Assembly (NCBI RefSeq): GCF_029582805.1
Contig: NZ_JAKKUT010000001.1
Coordinates: 124,001 to 188,000, forward strand
Length of the DNA: 64,000 nucleotides
DNA from: Candidatus Synechococcus calcipolaris G9
Lineage (GTDB): Bacteria; Cyanobacteriota; Cyanobacteriia; Thermosynechococcales; Thermosynechococcaceae
Direction of reading: 5' to 3'
Shown: piece after piece, positions 38,426 through 45,765 of the stretch
Layout: each line of letters opens with the position of its first letter
Position numbering within the stretch: the first letter of the stretch is position 1
The notes under the pieces: model-generated
Databases searched by the model: none
What the model saw: the letters and a program-made list of their open reading frames with translations, nothing else
Told to the model about the DNA's origin: nothing
Made by a program: the position numbers and the translations under genes

Positions 38426-39115
38426 CTAGTCTACTGGAGAGTCAAGCTCCGTATTGAGTTCCTCTTGCTCCTGCGCATCTAATGAACTGGGGGGAGAGCC
38501 AGTGGCGGCAGGTTCAGGAGAGTCGTTTTCTAGCGTTGACTCCAAGTCAGGGGAAACAGTTGGCTGACTTTGCCATTCGGAGACGGGGCGGGTCACGGCA
38601 TTGAGTAAGTCCGTGGACACCAAGACAATCTCCATTTCCTCCAGCAGTGTTTCAGGAGGATCTACCTGGGCATACACCTTCTCTTGATCAAAGGTGCGAT
38701 TGCCGATGAATAGGCGATGACGGGTCTGATCCGCAAGGGTAATATCCACCGTGGCGGTGGGCTGACCGAGGCCAAATTCATAGATGGTTTGGGATGGCAC
38801 ATCCAGGGAGCGATCGCTACGGCTCGTGGCCAATAAATTCAACAAAAATACGACGGCTCCCTCTTCGGCCATACCGGCAACGGGTTTGAGTATTTTCCAC
38901 TTTCCCGAATCATCTCGCTGGAGTTCGATCACCCCATCCCTAGTTTGAATCCGCAAACCAATGACATCGGACTCCTGAAAGGTAAAGAGTTCGTCGGCGG
39001 TGGTCACTTCCGAAGCGGGGGGAGGCAGTTGCTGTTCAAAAAAATAAAGACCGCCACCGAGAATGATCGCAGTGGAGAGAAGAATGAGGGTCTTTGATTG
39101 GATGCCAATGCCCAT
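38426..39115 (-). CDS. DUF4340 domain protein, membrane-anchored
   Basis: 229 residues. An N-terminal hydrophobic segment (LILLSTAIILGGGLYFF) precedes a DUF4340 domain: FTFQESDVIGLRIQTRDGVIELQRDD...GKWKILKP, NLLATSRSDR, VDITLADQTRHRLFIGN and YAQVDPPETLL. A Ser/Glu/Pro-rich, acidic 45-residue tail is disordered. DUF4340 proteins are often found beside ABC-type gliding or export genes; no such genes are here. It lies 28 bp downstream of the WD40 kinase stop on the same strand and may be in its operon. Function unknown. Confidence 0.8.
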   Translation of the reverse strand: MGIGIQSKTLILLSTAIILGGGLYFFEQQLPPPASEVTTADELFTFQESDVIGLRIQTRDGVIELQRDDSGKWKILKPVAGMAEEGAVVFLLNLLATSRSDRSLDVPSQTIYEFGLGQPTATVDITLADQTRHRLFIGNRTFDQEKVYAQVDPPETLLEEMEIVLVSTDLLNAVTRPVSEWQSQPTVSPDLESTLENDSPEPAATGSPPSSLDAQEQEELNTELDSPVD

Positions 39116-39143
39116 AACTTGAAAAGTATATGTGTTCCCGAGG

Positions 39144-41024
39144 TTAATGGGGACGCTGCCAGAAACAAAGTTCCCCGTTTTGATGCCCAGTAGCCAACAT
39201 TCCCTGACAATAACTTAACCCAAGACTGGTAATGGTTGCCCCACTCTGCCAGGTTGAAACCAAGGTATTTTGGACAAACGACCAGAGGTAAATGTGCCCC
39301 TGTTGATCACCCCGGAAAAGCCATTGACTATCCTGGCTGAGGGCAAAGGCATCTAAACTAAACGTGGATGGGCTAGGGAGAGAAAATTCCCCCAGGATGG
39401 TTTGATCCCGTACCCGCCAAAGCTGACTGCTCCCAGATAATGCTATCACAAGAAGATATTCACCTGTGGCTGAAAATTGTAGAGATTCCACAATCAGATC
39501 CGGTAAACTCCAACCTTCCAATAGGCAACCCGACTCTAAACTAAACAGACGAACCGCCCCATCGTCTCCCCAAAAGGCCAAAAGGCCGATGTCTGGACTA
39601 AAATCCGCCGGATAGGGCTTCGCCGCTAGGGAAAGCACCTCTAGGGGTTGGTTTTTGTCTACCTGCCAACGCATCATCTGGCGATCGCCCCCATAGCTGA
39701 CCAATTGTTGACCATCGGGGCTAAAGGTAAGGGCAGTCAGGGCCTCGTAGTGATCCCGTAGTGTCTTGCGGAGTTTACCGGAGGCGCAATCCCACAAGTT
39801 AATAATGGTATTGGTTCCCCCACTGGCCAGTAGGGTGCTTTGGGGATTAAAAACAAGCCGCTGAACGATGGCCGGTTTTTCCATGGCGATCGCCGGGACC
39901 CAGGGGGGAGCATGGGTTCCCTGCCAGAGGGTTTGGCCCTGTTCTAGGTGAAAAAGGCCCACCTGACCGTGATCATTACCCCAGGCTAAAAATTGATTGT
40001 GGGGTGACCAGGCCAGGCTACGGATTGGGTGTTTACCTAAGGATCCACGCCAAACTAATGACCAGGGAGCATGACTGGACTGAAATACCTGAGGGGATGG
40101 GGCCGACGGTTCAGAGATGGGGGCGGTGGCTACACCAGGGGAAGGAGACCAAAACTGATGTAGATCCCTGAGAACCATGGGGGAATGGCTATAGCGGGAC
40201 TTGAGGGAAATGGCCAGTAATCGATCCAGGAGTTGACCAAGGCGGGGGGAAACCCGGACGTTCTTGGGTAGGGCTTGCCGCCAAGCAAATCCATCCTCTA
40301 GGGGATCATAAAGGTCTGAGGGGGAGACCCCGGTGAGTAAATAAATGCAGGTAGCTCCCAAACTATAGAGATCACTGGCAAAGACGGCCTTGCCCAAAAG
40401 TTGCTCCGGGGCCGTAAAACCAATACTGCCAATGCGGGTTCCCGTCATTCCCGTTCCCCCGGTCTCGTACTTGGCGGCCCCAAAGTCTACTAGCATAATC
40501 AGGCCATCGTCACGGCGGCGAATCACATTTTCGGGCTTAATGTCTCGATGGATCACGTTCCCCTGGTGAACAAAATCCAGCACCGGCAGTAAGTTGGCCA
40601 ATAGTTGGGCGATCGCCTCCGGGGAAAAGGGCCCCTCTTGGTCTAGGGCCTGGGCCAGATTAAGACCATCAATAAATTCCTGGACAATGTATTGCCATCC
40701 ATCCTGATCGCAGTAGGCATAGAGATCGGGAATTTGCAGGTGGGGGCCAAGTTCTTCCAGACGTAGGGCTTCTTGGTGAAAAAGTTCGGCGGCCTTAGGG
40801 GAAATATTGCCACTCTCAGGACACAACTGCTTAATCACACAGGGTGGGTGGGAGGGTTTTTGCCTATCCCGGGCCAAAAGGGTGCGCCCAAATCCACCTC
40901 GCCCTAAAATTCTCTCCGCTTGATAGCGATCGCCAAGGCAAAGCTTTAGACCACAGGAGAGGCAAAACTTCGCATTGTCCGGATTGTGGGGTTGGACACA
41001 GGCAGGATTCAGGCAGTAAATCAT
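39144..41024 (-). CDS. Zinc-ribbon Ser/Thr protein kinase with WD40 repeats
   Basis: 626 residues. An N-terminal zinc ribbon (Cys4, Cys9, Cys21, Cys24) leads into a eukaryotic-type kinase: GRGGFGRT loop, VIKQL Lys, catalytic HRDIKPENVIRR and DFGAAKY. C-terminal residues ~315-626 hold WD40-type repeats (LVFNPQSTLLASGGTNTIINLWD, LTFSPDGQQLVSYGGDRQM...) forming a propeller. Family members are soluble cyanobacterial kinases; target unknown. The start at 41024 lies only 24 bp from foreign integrase-like remnant DNA (41048), so its native promoter may have been altered by the integrations at the tRNA site. Confidence 0.9.
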   Translation of the reverse strand: MIYCLNPACVQPHNPDNAKFCLSCGLKLCLGDRYQAERILGRGGFGRTLLARDRQKPSHPPCVIKQLCPESGNISPKAAELFHQEALRLEELGPHLQIPDLYAYCDQDGWQYIVQEFIDGLNLAQALDQEGPFSPEAIAQLLANLLPVLDFVHQGNVIHRDIKPENVIRRRDDGLIMLVDFGAAKYETGGTGMTGTRIGSIGFTAPEQLLGKAVFASDLYSLGATCIYLLTGVSPSDLYDPLEDGFAWRQALPKNVRVSPRLGQLLDRLLAISLKSRYSHSPMVLRDLHQFWSPSPGVATAPISEPSAPSPQVFQSSHAPWSLVWRGSLGKHPIRSLAWSPHNQFLAWGNDHGQVGLFHLEQGQTLWQGTHAPPWVPAIAMEKPAIVQRLVFNPQSTLLASGGTNTIINLWDCASGKLRKTLRDHYEALTALTFSPDGQQLVSYGGDRQMMRWQVDKNQPLEVLSLAAKPYPADFSPDIGLLAFWGDDGAVRLFSLESGCLLEGWSLPDLIVESLQFSATGEYLLVIALSGSSQLWRVRDQTILGEFSLPSPSTFSLDAFALSQDSQWLFRGDQQGHIYLWSFVQNTLVSTWQSGATITSLGLSYCQGMLATGHQNGELCFWQRPH

Positions 41025-41047
41025 GGATGGGGGAGAATGGATTCGTT

Positions 41048-41210
41048 AAAGCTCACGCCGGCCGGAGTACCTCGAACGCCCGGGGGGATCCGCTGTTGGT
41101 AGGGTTCAGTTTTGGGACTACCAGGTTTTGGGGGAGAGTAGTGCAGATTTCAACCGCCCATTAGCCTGATTGATCCATCCTTTCATCGCTTGCCTAAAGT
41201 TTGCCTAAAA
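41048..41210 (-). pseudogene. Remnant of a second integrase 5' end
   Basis: From AAAGCTCACGCCGGCCGGAG to GCCTAAAATTT this matches 55309-55530, the N-terminal coding part and leader of the element's integrase. It has many substitutions and an internal deletion of about 50 bp (the matching stretch is roughly 55392-55447). It lies outside the element's left att copy, next to the kinase gene. It is most simply the right end of an older, related element that used the same tRNA site and has since been lost. Confidence 0.75.
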
Positions 41211-41249
41211 TTTTAGCCTAAACCGATGGAGAGTAGGGAACTCGAATCC
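41205..41249. repeat. Left att direct repeat
   Basis: 45-bp match to 55637-55681 with one mismatch. It contains a copy of the last 22 bases of tRNA-Ala (41228-41249). TTGCCTAAA-type boxes lie on both sides. Confidence 0.85.
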
Positions 41250-41311
41250 GTTGAGCCAGCAGTATAAGCCCTATTCTAGCAAGGGTTACAAGCCCTGCCT
41301 AAAAATCTTGC

Positions 41312-41785
41312 CTAAAGTTTGCCTAAAATCAGCCCTTGATCCCTCCAATTTTGCCCTAAAAACATCGCTTTTTCAGCCTTCCGCCGTCGCTCCAAACCGG
41401 CCAATACCTTCCCATCAGCATAGACCCAGCGATCAAACTGTTTAGCTGCTTCAGCCTTATGCCCCTGATTGAGCAAAAACAACAGCGTAGATCGCCCAAA
41501 CGCCCCCAGACCAATATTGAAAACAAAGCTAACCAAGGCTTGCCGCTCCAGGTCACTCAGGGAAACCTGAACCAGCTTCATTAACCCGTCCTGGGCAATA
41601 CCCATATCCCGTTGCAATAGGGTGTTAGCCTCAGCCAGGCTCACAGTTTGGTTAGGGTGAATCGGCTGGCCCGTCTGTCCGATCGTCGCCCCCCATCCAA
41701 TAGTCCAGATTCCTGCCGGGCAACGGTAGGCCGTCAGAGACAATCCTTCAAAATGCTTAATCAGATCAGCAGCATCATCTAGCAT
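41312..41785 (-). CDS. GH24 phage-type lysozyme (endolysin)
   Basis: 157 residues that degrade peptidoglycan between MurNAc and GlcNAc. Catalytic Glu13 sits in HFEGLSLTAY and Thr28 in IWTIGWG, at the T4-lysozyme spacing. The position of the middle Asp of the E-D-T triad is Cys22 (YRCPAG), as in many lambdoid-type endolysins. There is no signal peptide or SAR helix, so export should need a holin. The last codons lie in the GCCTAAA repeats of the left att arm. Last gene of the leftward operon, directly after the M15 peptidase. Confidence 0.93.
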   Translation of the reverse strand: MLDDAADLIKHFEGLSLTAYRCPAGIWTIGWGATIGQTGQPIHPNQTVSLAEANTLLQRDMGIAQDGLMKLVQVSLSDLERQALVSFVFNIGLGAFGRSTLLFLLNQGHKAEAAKQFDRWVYADGKVLAGLERRRKAEKAMFLGQNWRDQGLILGKL

Positions 41786-41788
41786 CAG

Positions 41789-42166
41789 TCAGCCCCAGCG
41801 GCCCCGGGGCCCTAAATCCAAGTGGAAGTGGCCTGACCCTGGATAGACCCCAAACCCACCGGGCCAATCAATCAATAGAGTTCTCACCTGGGCGATCGTC
41901 ATATCCACCGCAAAATCTACCGCCAACCCCGTTAGATGGTGCGAATTACTCACCCCACCGGCCCGACTGTTCCATGGCTCTGGCCGATACCAACTTGTCA
42001 CCGTCCAGGGCTTACCTGACCTAGACCGATAGGGCTGGATCGCCTTGGCCAACGCCAGGATATTGTCAAAATGAACGACTTGGGCCGGAATCCGTTGCCC
42101 TTGGTGTAGGGCCTCCCCCCAGGTGAAATTTCCCCCAGGAATGATCGGTGTTCTTAAAAAACTCAT
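41789..42166 (-). CDS. M15-family peptidase (D-Ala-D-Ala carboxypeptidase-like)
   Basis: 125 residues. Zinc ligands are visible in SNSHHLTGLAVDF (H-x6-D pattern) and GHFHLDLG. SWYRPEPWNSRAGGVSNSHH is the standard peptidase M15_3 segment. It should cut peptidoglycan cross-links or stem peptides, complementing the glycosidase encoded 4 bp downstream. Phages often have one of these enzymes; having both side by side suggests a full wall-degrading cassette. The stop of the upstream holin-like gene overlaps its start by four bases. Confidence 0.9.
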   Translation of the reverse strand: MSFLRTPIIPGGNFTWGEALHQGQRIPAQVVHFDNILALAKAIQPYRSRSGKPWTVTSWYRPEPWNSRAGGVSNSHHLTGLAVDFAVDMTIAQVRTLLIDWPGGFGVYPGSGHFHLDLGPRGRWG

Positions 42167-42393
42167 TGTGATTCCCTGATGTGTTCTGTATAAGTACCGT
42201 TGCCAGAATTTAGATTGCTAAAAAGGAGCGTTACCTTAGTGATGTCCAACCCCAACAGTCCAGACACCAAAGCAATCAAAATAACCAATTGCCTGTTGTC
42301 GTTTTTCCGTAATTCGTCAATGTCAGATTTAATCCTATCCAAGCTCCTTTGGATGGAATCAACCTGTTTCCTTATTTCGTTCCAATCAGGCAT
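42163..42393 (-). CDS. Coiled-coil/TM protein, holin-like (XhlA type)
   Basis: 76 residues from ATG 42393 (MPDWNEIRKQVDSIQRSL), with GGAGGT ten bases before it; the longer frame from 42483 runs over the previous gene. A ~40-residue coiled coil (DSIQRSLDRIKSDIDELRKND) is followed by one membrane helix (LVILIALVSGLLGLDI). The same layout is found in XhlA-type lysis proteins, and the position just upstream of peptidase and lysozyme fits a lysis role. The length and TM count do not exclude other membrane anchors. Confidence 0.65.
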   Translation of the reverse strand: MPDWNEIRKQVDSIQRSLDRIKSDIDELRKNDNRQLVILIALVSGLLGLDITKVTLLFSNLNSGNGTYTEHIRESQ

Positions 42394-42715
42394 TTTCCAA
42401 CCTCCAGAAATTATCACCCTTAACCAACACTGAATTGGGATAGTACAAAACCGCAGTAGGAACCGTCCTATGAATCCGTTCATTAATCTGTAACGTTTGG
42501 GGTATTGCCTGAATAATCACGCGGCCATGGGGCAACGTCTGATATTTACCTACCCCTTTTTTGTATTCAAAATAGGCAAAATGCCGATAAAACCTAGGGT
42601 GTGCTTGCCAGTGTTGCAAAACAAAATAATCAGGTAGCTCACCAATCGCTTCTAATAGTGGGTCAAATTCTACTTTCAGACCGTAATTGGTATGATATTG
42701 ATAGTTAGAAAACAT
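42386..42715 (-). CDS. Hypothetical element protein
   Basis: 109 residues, no recognised family. Rich in aromatic and His residues (YFVLQHWQAHPRFYRHFAYF), with a beta-rich second half (GRVIIQAIPQTLQINERIHR, TAVLYYPNSVLVKG). No signal peptide or membrane helix. It overlaps the holin-like start by eight bases and the preceding gene by eleven, so it is translated as part of the late operon. Confidence 0.6.
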   Translation of the reverse strand: MFSNYQYHTNYGLKVEFDPLLEAIGELPDYFVLQHWQAHPRFYRHFAYFEYKKGVGKYQTLPHGRVIIQAIPQTLQINERIHRTVPTAVLYYPNSVLVKGDNFWRLENA

Positions 42716-43010
42716 GAATAGTTAACCTAAATTGTGAAAACAACGACAATGATAAATACCATACTGAATTACTCAACTGGGGAGGAATGAGCAAGATTTC
42801 CTGAGTATCCACAAATACGCTACCGGGTAATTTTCGTTTATAGATTTCATCTTCTATAGTTGTTTTTACGACAAAAGAGACGGGAAACTCTAGCCCTTCA
42901 TCTATCTCTAAATCAGGAGTAAGAAACAGTACATAATTACCGCCAGTGAATTCGCCAGTATAAGTAAAAGTATCCAAGAGAGTAATGTCATCATAAATAA
43001 TGGTACTCAT
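42705..43010 (-). CDS. Hypothetical element protein, beta-rich
   Basis: 101 residues with no family recognised. Sequence alternates in a way typical of a beta-sandwich (TLLDTFTYTGEFTGGNYVLFL, FPVSFVVKTTIEDEIYKR, LPGSVFVDTQEILLIPP). No signal or membrane segment, one chain end rich in Leu/Phe. It overlaps its neighbours by 4 and 11 bases. A structural role in a particle is possible but only from context. Confidence 0.6.
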   Translation of the reverse strand: MSTIIYDDITLLDTFTYTGEFTGGNYVLFLTPDLEIDEGLEFPVSFVVKTTIEDEIYKRKLPGSVFVDTQEILLIPPQLSNSVWYLSLSLFSQFRLTIHVF

Positions 43011-43438
43011 AGGTATGGAGTTAGTTTACTCATCGTTTTGTAGCCTTCGCCCTTATACCGACCAGTTTTTACATTTTGTTGATTGAGTATTTCCCTTACG
43101 TGAGCCTTGTTTAGGGGATTGGTAGGGCGATAAGGGACAATCACATCAAAACGGCTAATCTGTTCCTTGTTGAATGGATTATCTAGGCAGGTTTCAACGT
43201 GCCTGCACAGCAAATTTCCCTTGATGTCTTGGGTTATTTCTGTGATCAGCTTTAATCCAGCATCAATGACTGGATCACCCGTTTCAGTAGGCAATGTTCT
43301 AGCCGTGCTTAAGGTAGTAATTGGAGTTTGAATGTTTTCATCCTCCAGTACCTTATATATTCGTTGTCTGCCTATGACCTGGACATTAAAATCAAGATCA
43401 TAGATCATCACTAAATCCTTGTAACGTCTCGTAGTCAT
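43007..43438 (-). CDS. Hypothetical element protein
   Basis: 143 residues from ATG 43438, which overlaps the previous stop as ATGA; an ATG three codons earlier exists. No family recognised. It is alpha/beta in appearance (LVMIYDLDFNVQVIGRQRIY, GLKLITEITQDIKGNLLCRH, RFDVIVPYRP) and ends with a basic segment (QNVKTGRYKGEGYKTMSK). Middle of the leftward operon between two other unknown genes. Confidence 0.6.
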   Translation of the reverse strand: MTTRRYKDLVMIYDLDFNVQVIGRQRIYKVLEDENIQTPITTLSTARTLPTETGDPVIDAGLKLITEITQDIKGNLLCRHVETCLDNPFNKEQISRFDVIVPYRPTNPLNKAHVREILNQQNVKTGRYKGEGYKTMSKLTPYL

Positions 43439-43833
43439 TGACTCCAAACCTTAGTGAAAAACTGAGGAATATTATCACCAGTTAACTCGGTGTAGATAAT
43501 TGAACTATTTGCCGCTATTGCCTGGAAAAATTGGATAAATCTATCATTGTTTCCACGCCATGGTACAGGCACTTCTAGAAACATATCAGCAGCAATGGCT
43601 AATCTAGCCCTACGAATACTGGAATAGGGGATAGAGCATTGTCCCTCTCGATTGCTGCTAATCAATTGCTCTGGGAGCAGACACCAAGATCGCCAAACAT
43701 CAGGTAAAAATGGCTGTTCAAAGTTGTATTCTGAACTTTGTCTTGCCCCATCAATGATCAAAACTGTGTTGATGGCAACTTGATCAAAAACTACTCCCAG
43801 ATCAGATGTGTATTGAGTGATGTAGAGAGTCAT
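43435..43833 (-). CDS. Hypothetical element protein
   Basis: 132 residues from ATG 43833; a GTG one codon earlier overlaps the previous stop by a base. No family recognised. TLYITQYTSDLGVVFDQVAI and MFLEVPVPWRGNNDRFIQFF are notable; the protein looks soluble with mixed strands and helices. Couples to the following gene by ATGA overlap. Part of the late leftward operon. Confidence 0.6.
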   Translation of the reverse strand: MTLYITQYTSDLGVVFDQVAINTVLIIDGARQSSEYNFEQPFLPDVWRSWCLLPEQLISSNREGQCSIPYSSIRRARLAIAADMFLEVPVPWRGNNDRFIQFFQAIAANSSIIYTELTGDNIPQFFTKVWSQ

Positions 43834-43835
43834 CA

Positions 43836-44618
43836 CTAAATAGGAATCAACCCAGAGCCAGGATCACCAATTAGATTGTGAGCATTCCTGATTGATTCAC
43901 CTTTGTAGGATAAACACAATCCCAACGGAGCTAGGGCTTCGGCACATTCCGCCACCCCAGTAACGGAACTGACCGGAACTTTACGGGCGATCATTGGGCT
44001 GTTAGGTTCCCCAGGAGTACGCTCTCGATTGGCCTTTAGTGTCAGATGTCGAGGTCGAAAGCCTGGAATCGGCAACGTACACGCATCTTTGGGGCCTGTA
44101 TTTTCTAAGCACGTCAGAATGACAGAACTGATCGCATCTGGTAATAGTTCCACTGCGTATTTATAACGCACTTGGCCCATAACATCCGATGTGTAATCGT
44201 ACCCCCCTGTGAGCTTTTCGCTTTTAGCTCCAGTTGGCAGTGAGTAAGGCGTAGCGTTTGGAGTACCTCCTCCTGTCAAACTGGGAGGGATCACCCGCCA
44301 TTCTTCTCCATCCAAATCTACACAGATGACATCATCCCTGGCAGATAGGACGGCTATACAAGTGGGTACTTTAGACGGTTCATCAATAGGAAAACGGATT
44401 CGTTCACCTGTATTGAACGTCACCACTACAGCACGGGGTTTGAGAATTGAGGCAGAACCACATACTGAATCAGGCATCTCAATCTGAGCGCAATCCGTAA
44501 AGGGATCAAGCTTCCCTTCCTTCATCTTGAAACGTAGTTTCTTGATAGTGTGTAACTGCCCATTGACGATCAAATCACTTTTATATTCGACAACCTGACG
44601 GCTAATAATTGGGGCCAT
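43836..44618 (-). CDS. Hypothetical element protein, possible structural component
   Basis: 260 residues, beta-rich, without signal peptide or membrane helix. Segments such as EYKSDLIVNGQLHTIKKLRF, VVVTFNTGERIRFPID and VDLDGEEWRVIPPSL look like a beta-sandwich or barrel; nine Cys residues are present. The C-terminus is Gly/Ser-rich. I do not recognise the family. Size and position beside the 251-residue protein make it a candidate particle component, by context only. Confidence 0.6.
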   Translation of the reverse strand: MAPIISRQVVEYKSDLIVNGQLHTIKKLRFKMKEGKLDPFTDCAQIEMPDSVCGSASILKPRAVVVTFNTGERIRFPIDEPSKVPTCIAVLSARDDVICVDLDGEEWRVIPPSLTGGGTPNATPYSLPTGAKSEKLTGGYDYTSDVMGQVRYKYAVELLPDAISSVILTCLENTGPKDACTLPIPGFRPRHLTLKANRERTPGEPNSPMIARKVPVSSVTGVAECAEALAPLGLCLSYKGESIRNAHNLIGDPGSGLIPI

Positions 44619-44643
44619 TCTATTTTCCTCTCTTAGCCCTTAG

Positions 44644-45399
44644 CTAGATATGGTTGACATCAAGGGTTTGATCTTCTGGATCAATCAATTGCTGAATTGT
44701 GATCGCGTAGTTACGGTTAAATAGCGACAACAATGGCAACTCACTTGATTGGATTCCAGATAATGGATTAGGGGTGGCTGTCCAAGTAGCCGGAATGGTG
44801 GCCCCTGTGTTATTCCCAATGGCCCGAGATACGATCGCGCTGGCATTCTGGGCATTTCTCAACACAACGTTAGAAGCCAGGTACAAAACCAAGCTCCCAA
44901 ACCAAAGCCGTGAATCTGCCTCTACATCTAGATCACCATGGGCCGGTGAACCATGCGTAACCAGTAAGGAACTAGGAATCAAAATTCCCGCCGATCCAGT
45001 GGATGCTTCTGCATTCAGTTTTGAGGCATTAGGAAAAACATCATCAATAGCCAGACCACCCAAGCCATTAAAATTTCCAGTGGTGGGTAGAGGCACTGGG
45101 CCCATGGAGTTATTGGCATGATTGGCCAAGTAGCCAACAGTAGCGGTAAATTGCTCGTTAATCGTGTCTAACTGCGGGCCAGTAGGTGTACTTTTAATCA
45201 AGTTAAAGCCCAATGTGCCCGGATTACTCAGTAAAAATAACTGAATAGCGGTCAGAACAGCCAAAACCGCCTTACTTTCCTTGTCTGCCGCAGCGGGGGC
45301 CAATTCATCAGCTTCTAGCCCAGGTAAAGACGCAACTGGGAGGAAAACACCTTGAGCTACAGTGTTACCACTGGCATCAAAATATTCAAAATTAAGCAT
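44644..45399 (-). CDS. Hypothetical element protein, possible coat or fibre protein
   Basis: 251 residues, low in Lys/Arg and rich in Ala, Leu, Asn and Ser. Segments NFEYFDASGNTVAQGVFLP and LWFGSLVLYLASNVVLRNAQ suggest a mixed fold with strong hydrophobic packing. The low charge and small-residue composition resemble phage capsid or fibre subunits, but no family signature is seen. It lies 26 bp upstream of the 260-residue gene and 130 bp from a divergent small regulator-like gene, so a promoter is expected at 45400-45530. Confidence 0.55.
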   Translation of the reverse strand: MLNFEYFDASGNTVAQGVFLPVASLPGLEADELAPAAADKESKAVLAVLTAIQLFLLSNPGTLGFNLIKSTPTGPQLDTINEQFTATVGYLANHANNSMGPVPLPTTGNFNGLGGLAIDDVFPNASKLNAEASTGSAGILIPSSLLVTHGSPAHGDLDVEADSRLWFGSLVLYLASNVVLRNAQNASAIVSRAIGNNTGATIPATWTATPNPLSGIQSSELPLLSLFNRNYAITIQQLIDPEDQTLDVNHI

Positions 45400-45481
45400 T
45401 TATCTCTGTCCAAAAGACGCTAGTTAGACTATACCCTCAAACCCAGTCTGTGCTAGGCTTTCAGGAATAGTAACTAATGTT

Positions 45482-45497
45482 CGTCAGTAGTGACGAC
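45482..45497. promoter_or_regulatory. Small inverted repeat, possible operator
   Basis: TCGTCA-GTAG-TGACGA, a perfect 6-bp inverted repeat between two divergent genes and 35 bp before the regulator-like gene at 45532. It could be an autoregulatory operator. Confidence 0.35.
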
Positions 45498-45531
45498 ACG
45501 ATGATGGTTCATAGGTGGAAAGAGGTTAAAA

Positions 45532-45765
45532 ATGCGAACTAAAGGTAATAATTCACGCTCTAGTAAGTACTCGTTCAAGAGCAACTATCCGCGCTGTGAG
45601 TATAATTCCGAAGATTGGTATATCCCATTAACAAAATTCTGTCAGCAAAATTACTACACGCGATCCCAGGTGTATAAAATGATGAGAGATTGCAAAGTTT
45701 ATGTAAGCCAACACAAAGGACGGCTATTCGTGAAATGGGCTAACACCCATCAGCAGGGGGCTTGA
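45532..45765 (+). CDS. Small winged-helix/excisionase-like DNA-binding protein
   Basis: 77 residues on the strand opposite to its neighbours. A basic N-terminus precedes PLTKFCQQNYYTRSQVYKMMRDCKVYV, which resembles the helix-turn-helix of excisionase/MerR-like proteins, followed by a beta wing (KGRLFVKW). It could control the late operon. Its 3' end overlaps the 3' end of the 905-residue gene by 26 bp. The upstream inverted repeat at 45482 could be its target. Confidence 0.5.
   Translation: MRTKGNNSRSSKYSFKSNYPRCEYNSEDWYIPLTKFCQQNYYTRSQVYKMMRDCKVYVSQHKGRLFVKWANTHQQGA

Noticed and set aside
40844-41164. Plus-strand 106-residue frame across the kinase start and integrase remnant
   Set aside because: It is mostly antisense to the kinase N-terminus and continues into remnant DNA; no homology expected.
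41228-41249. Second tRNA gene at the left end
   Set aside because: Only the last 22 bases of tRNA-Ala are present; no D-arm or anticodon arm follows. It is the att copy.
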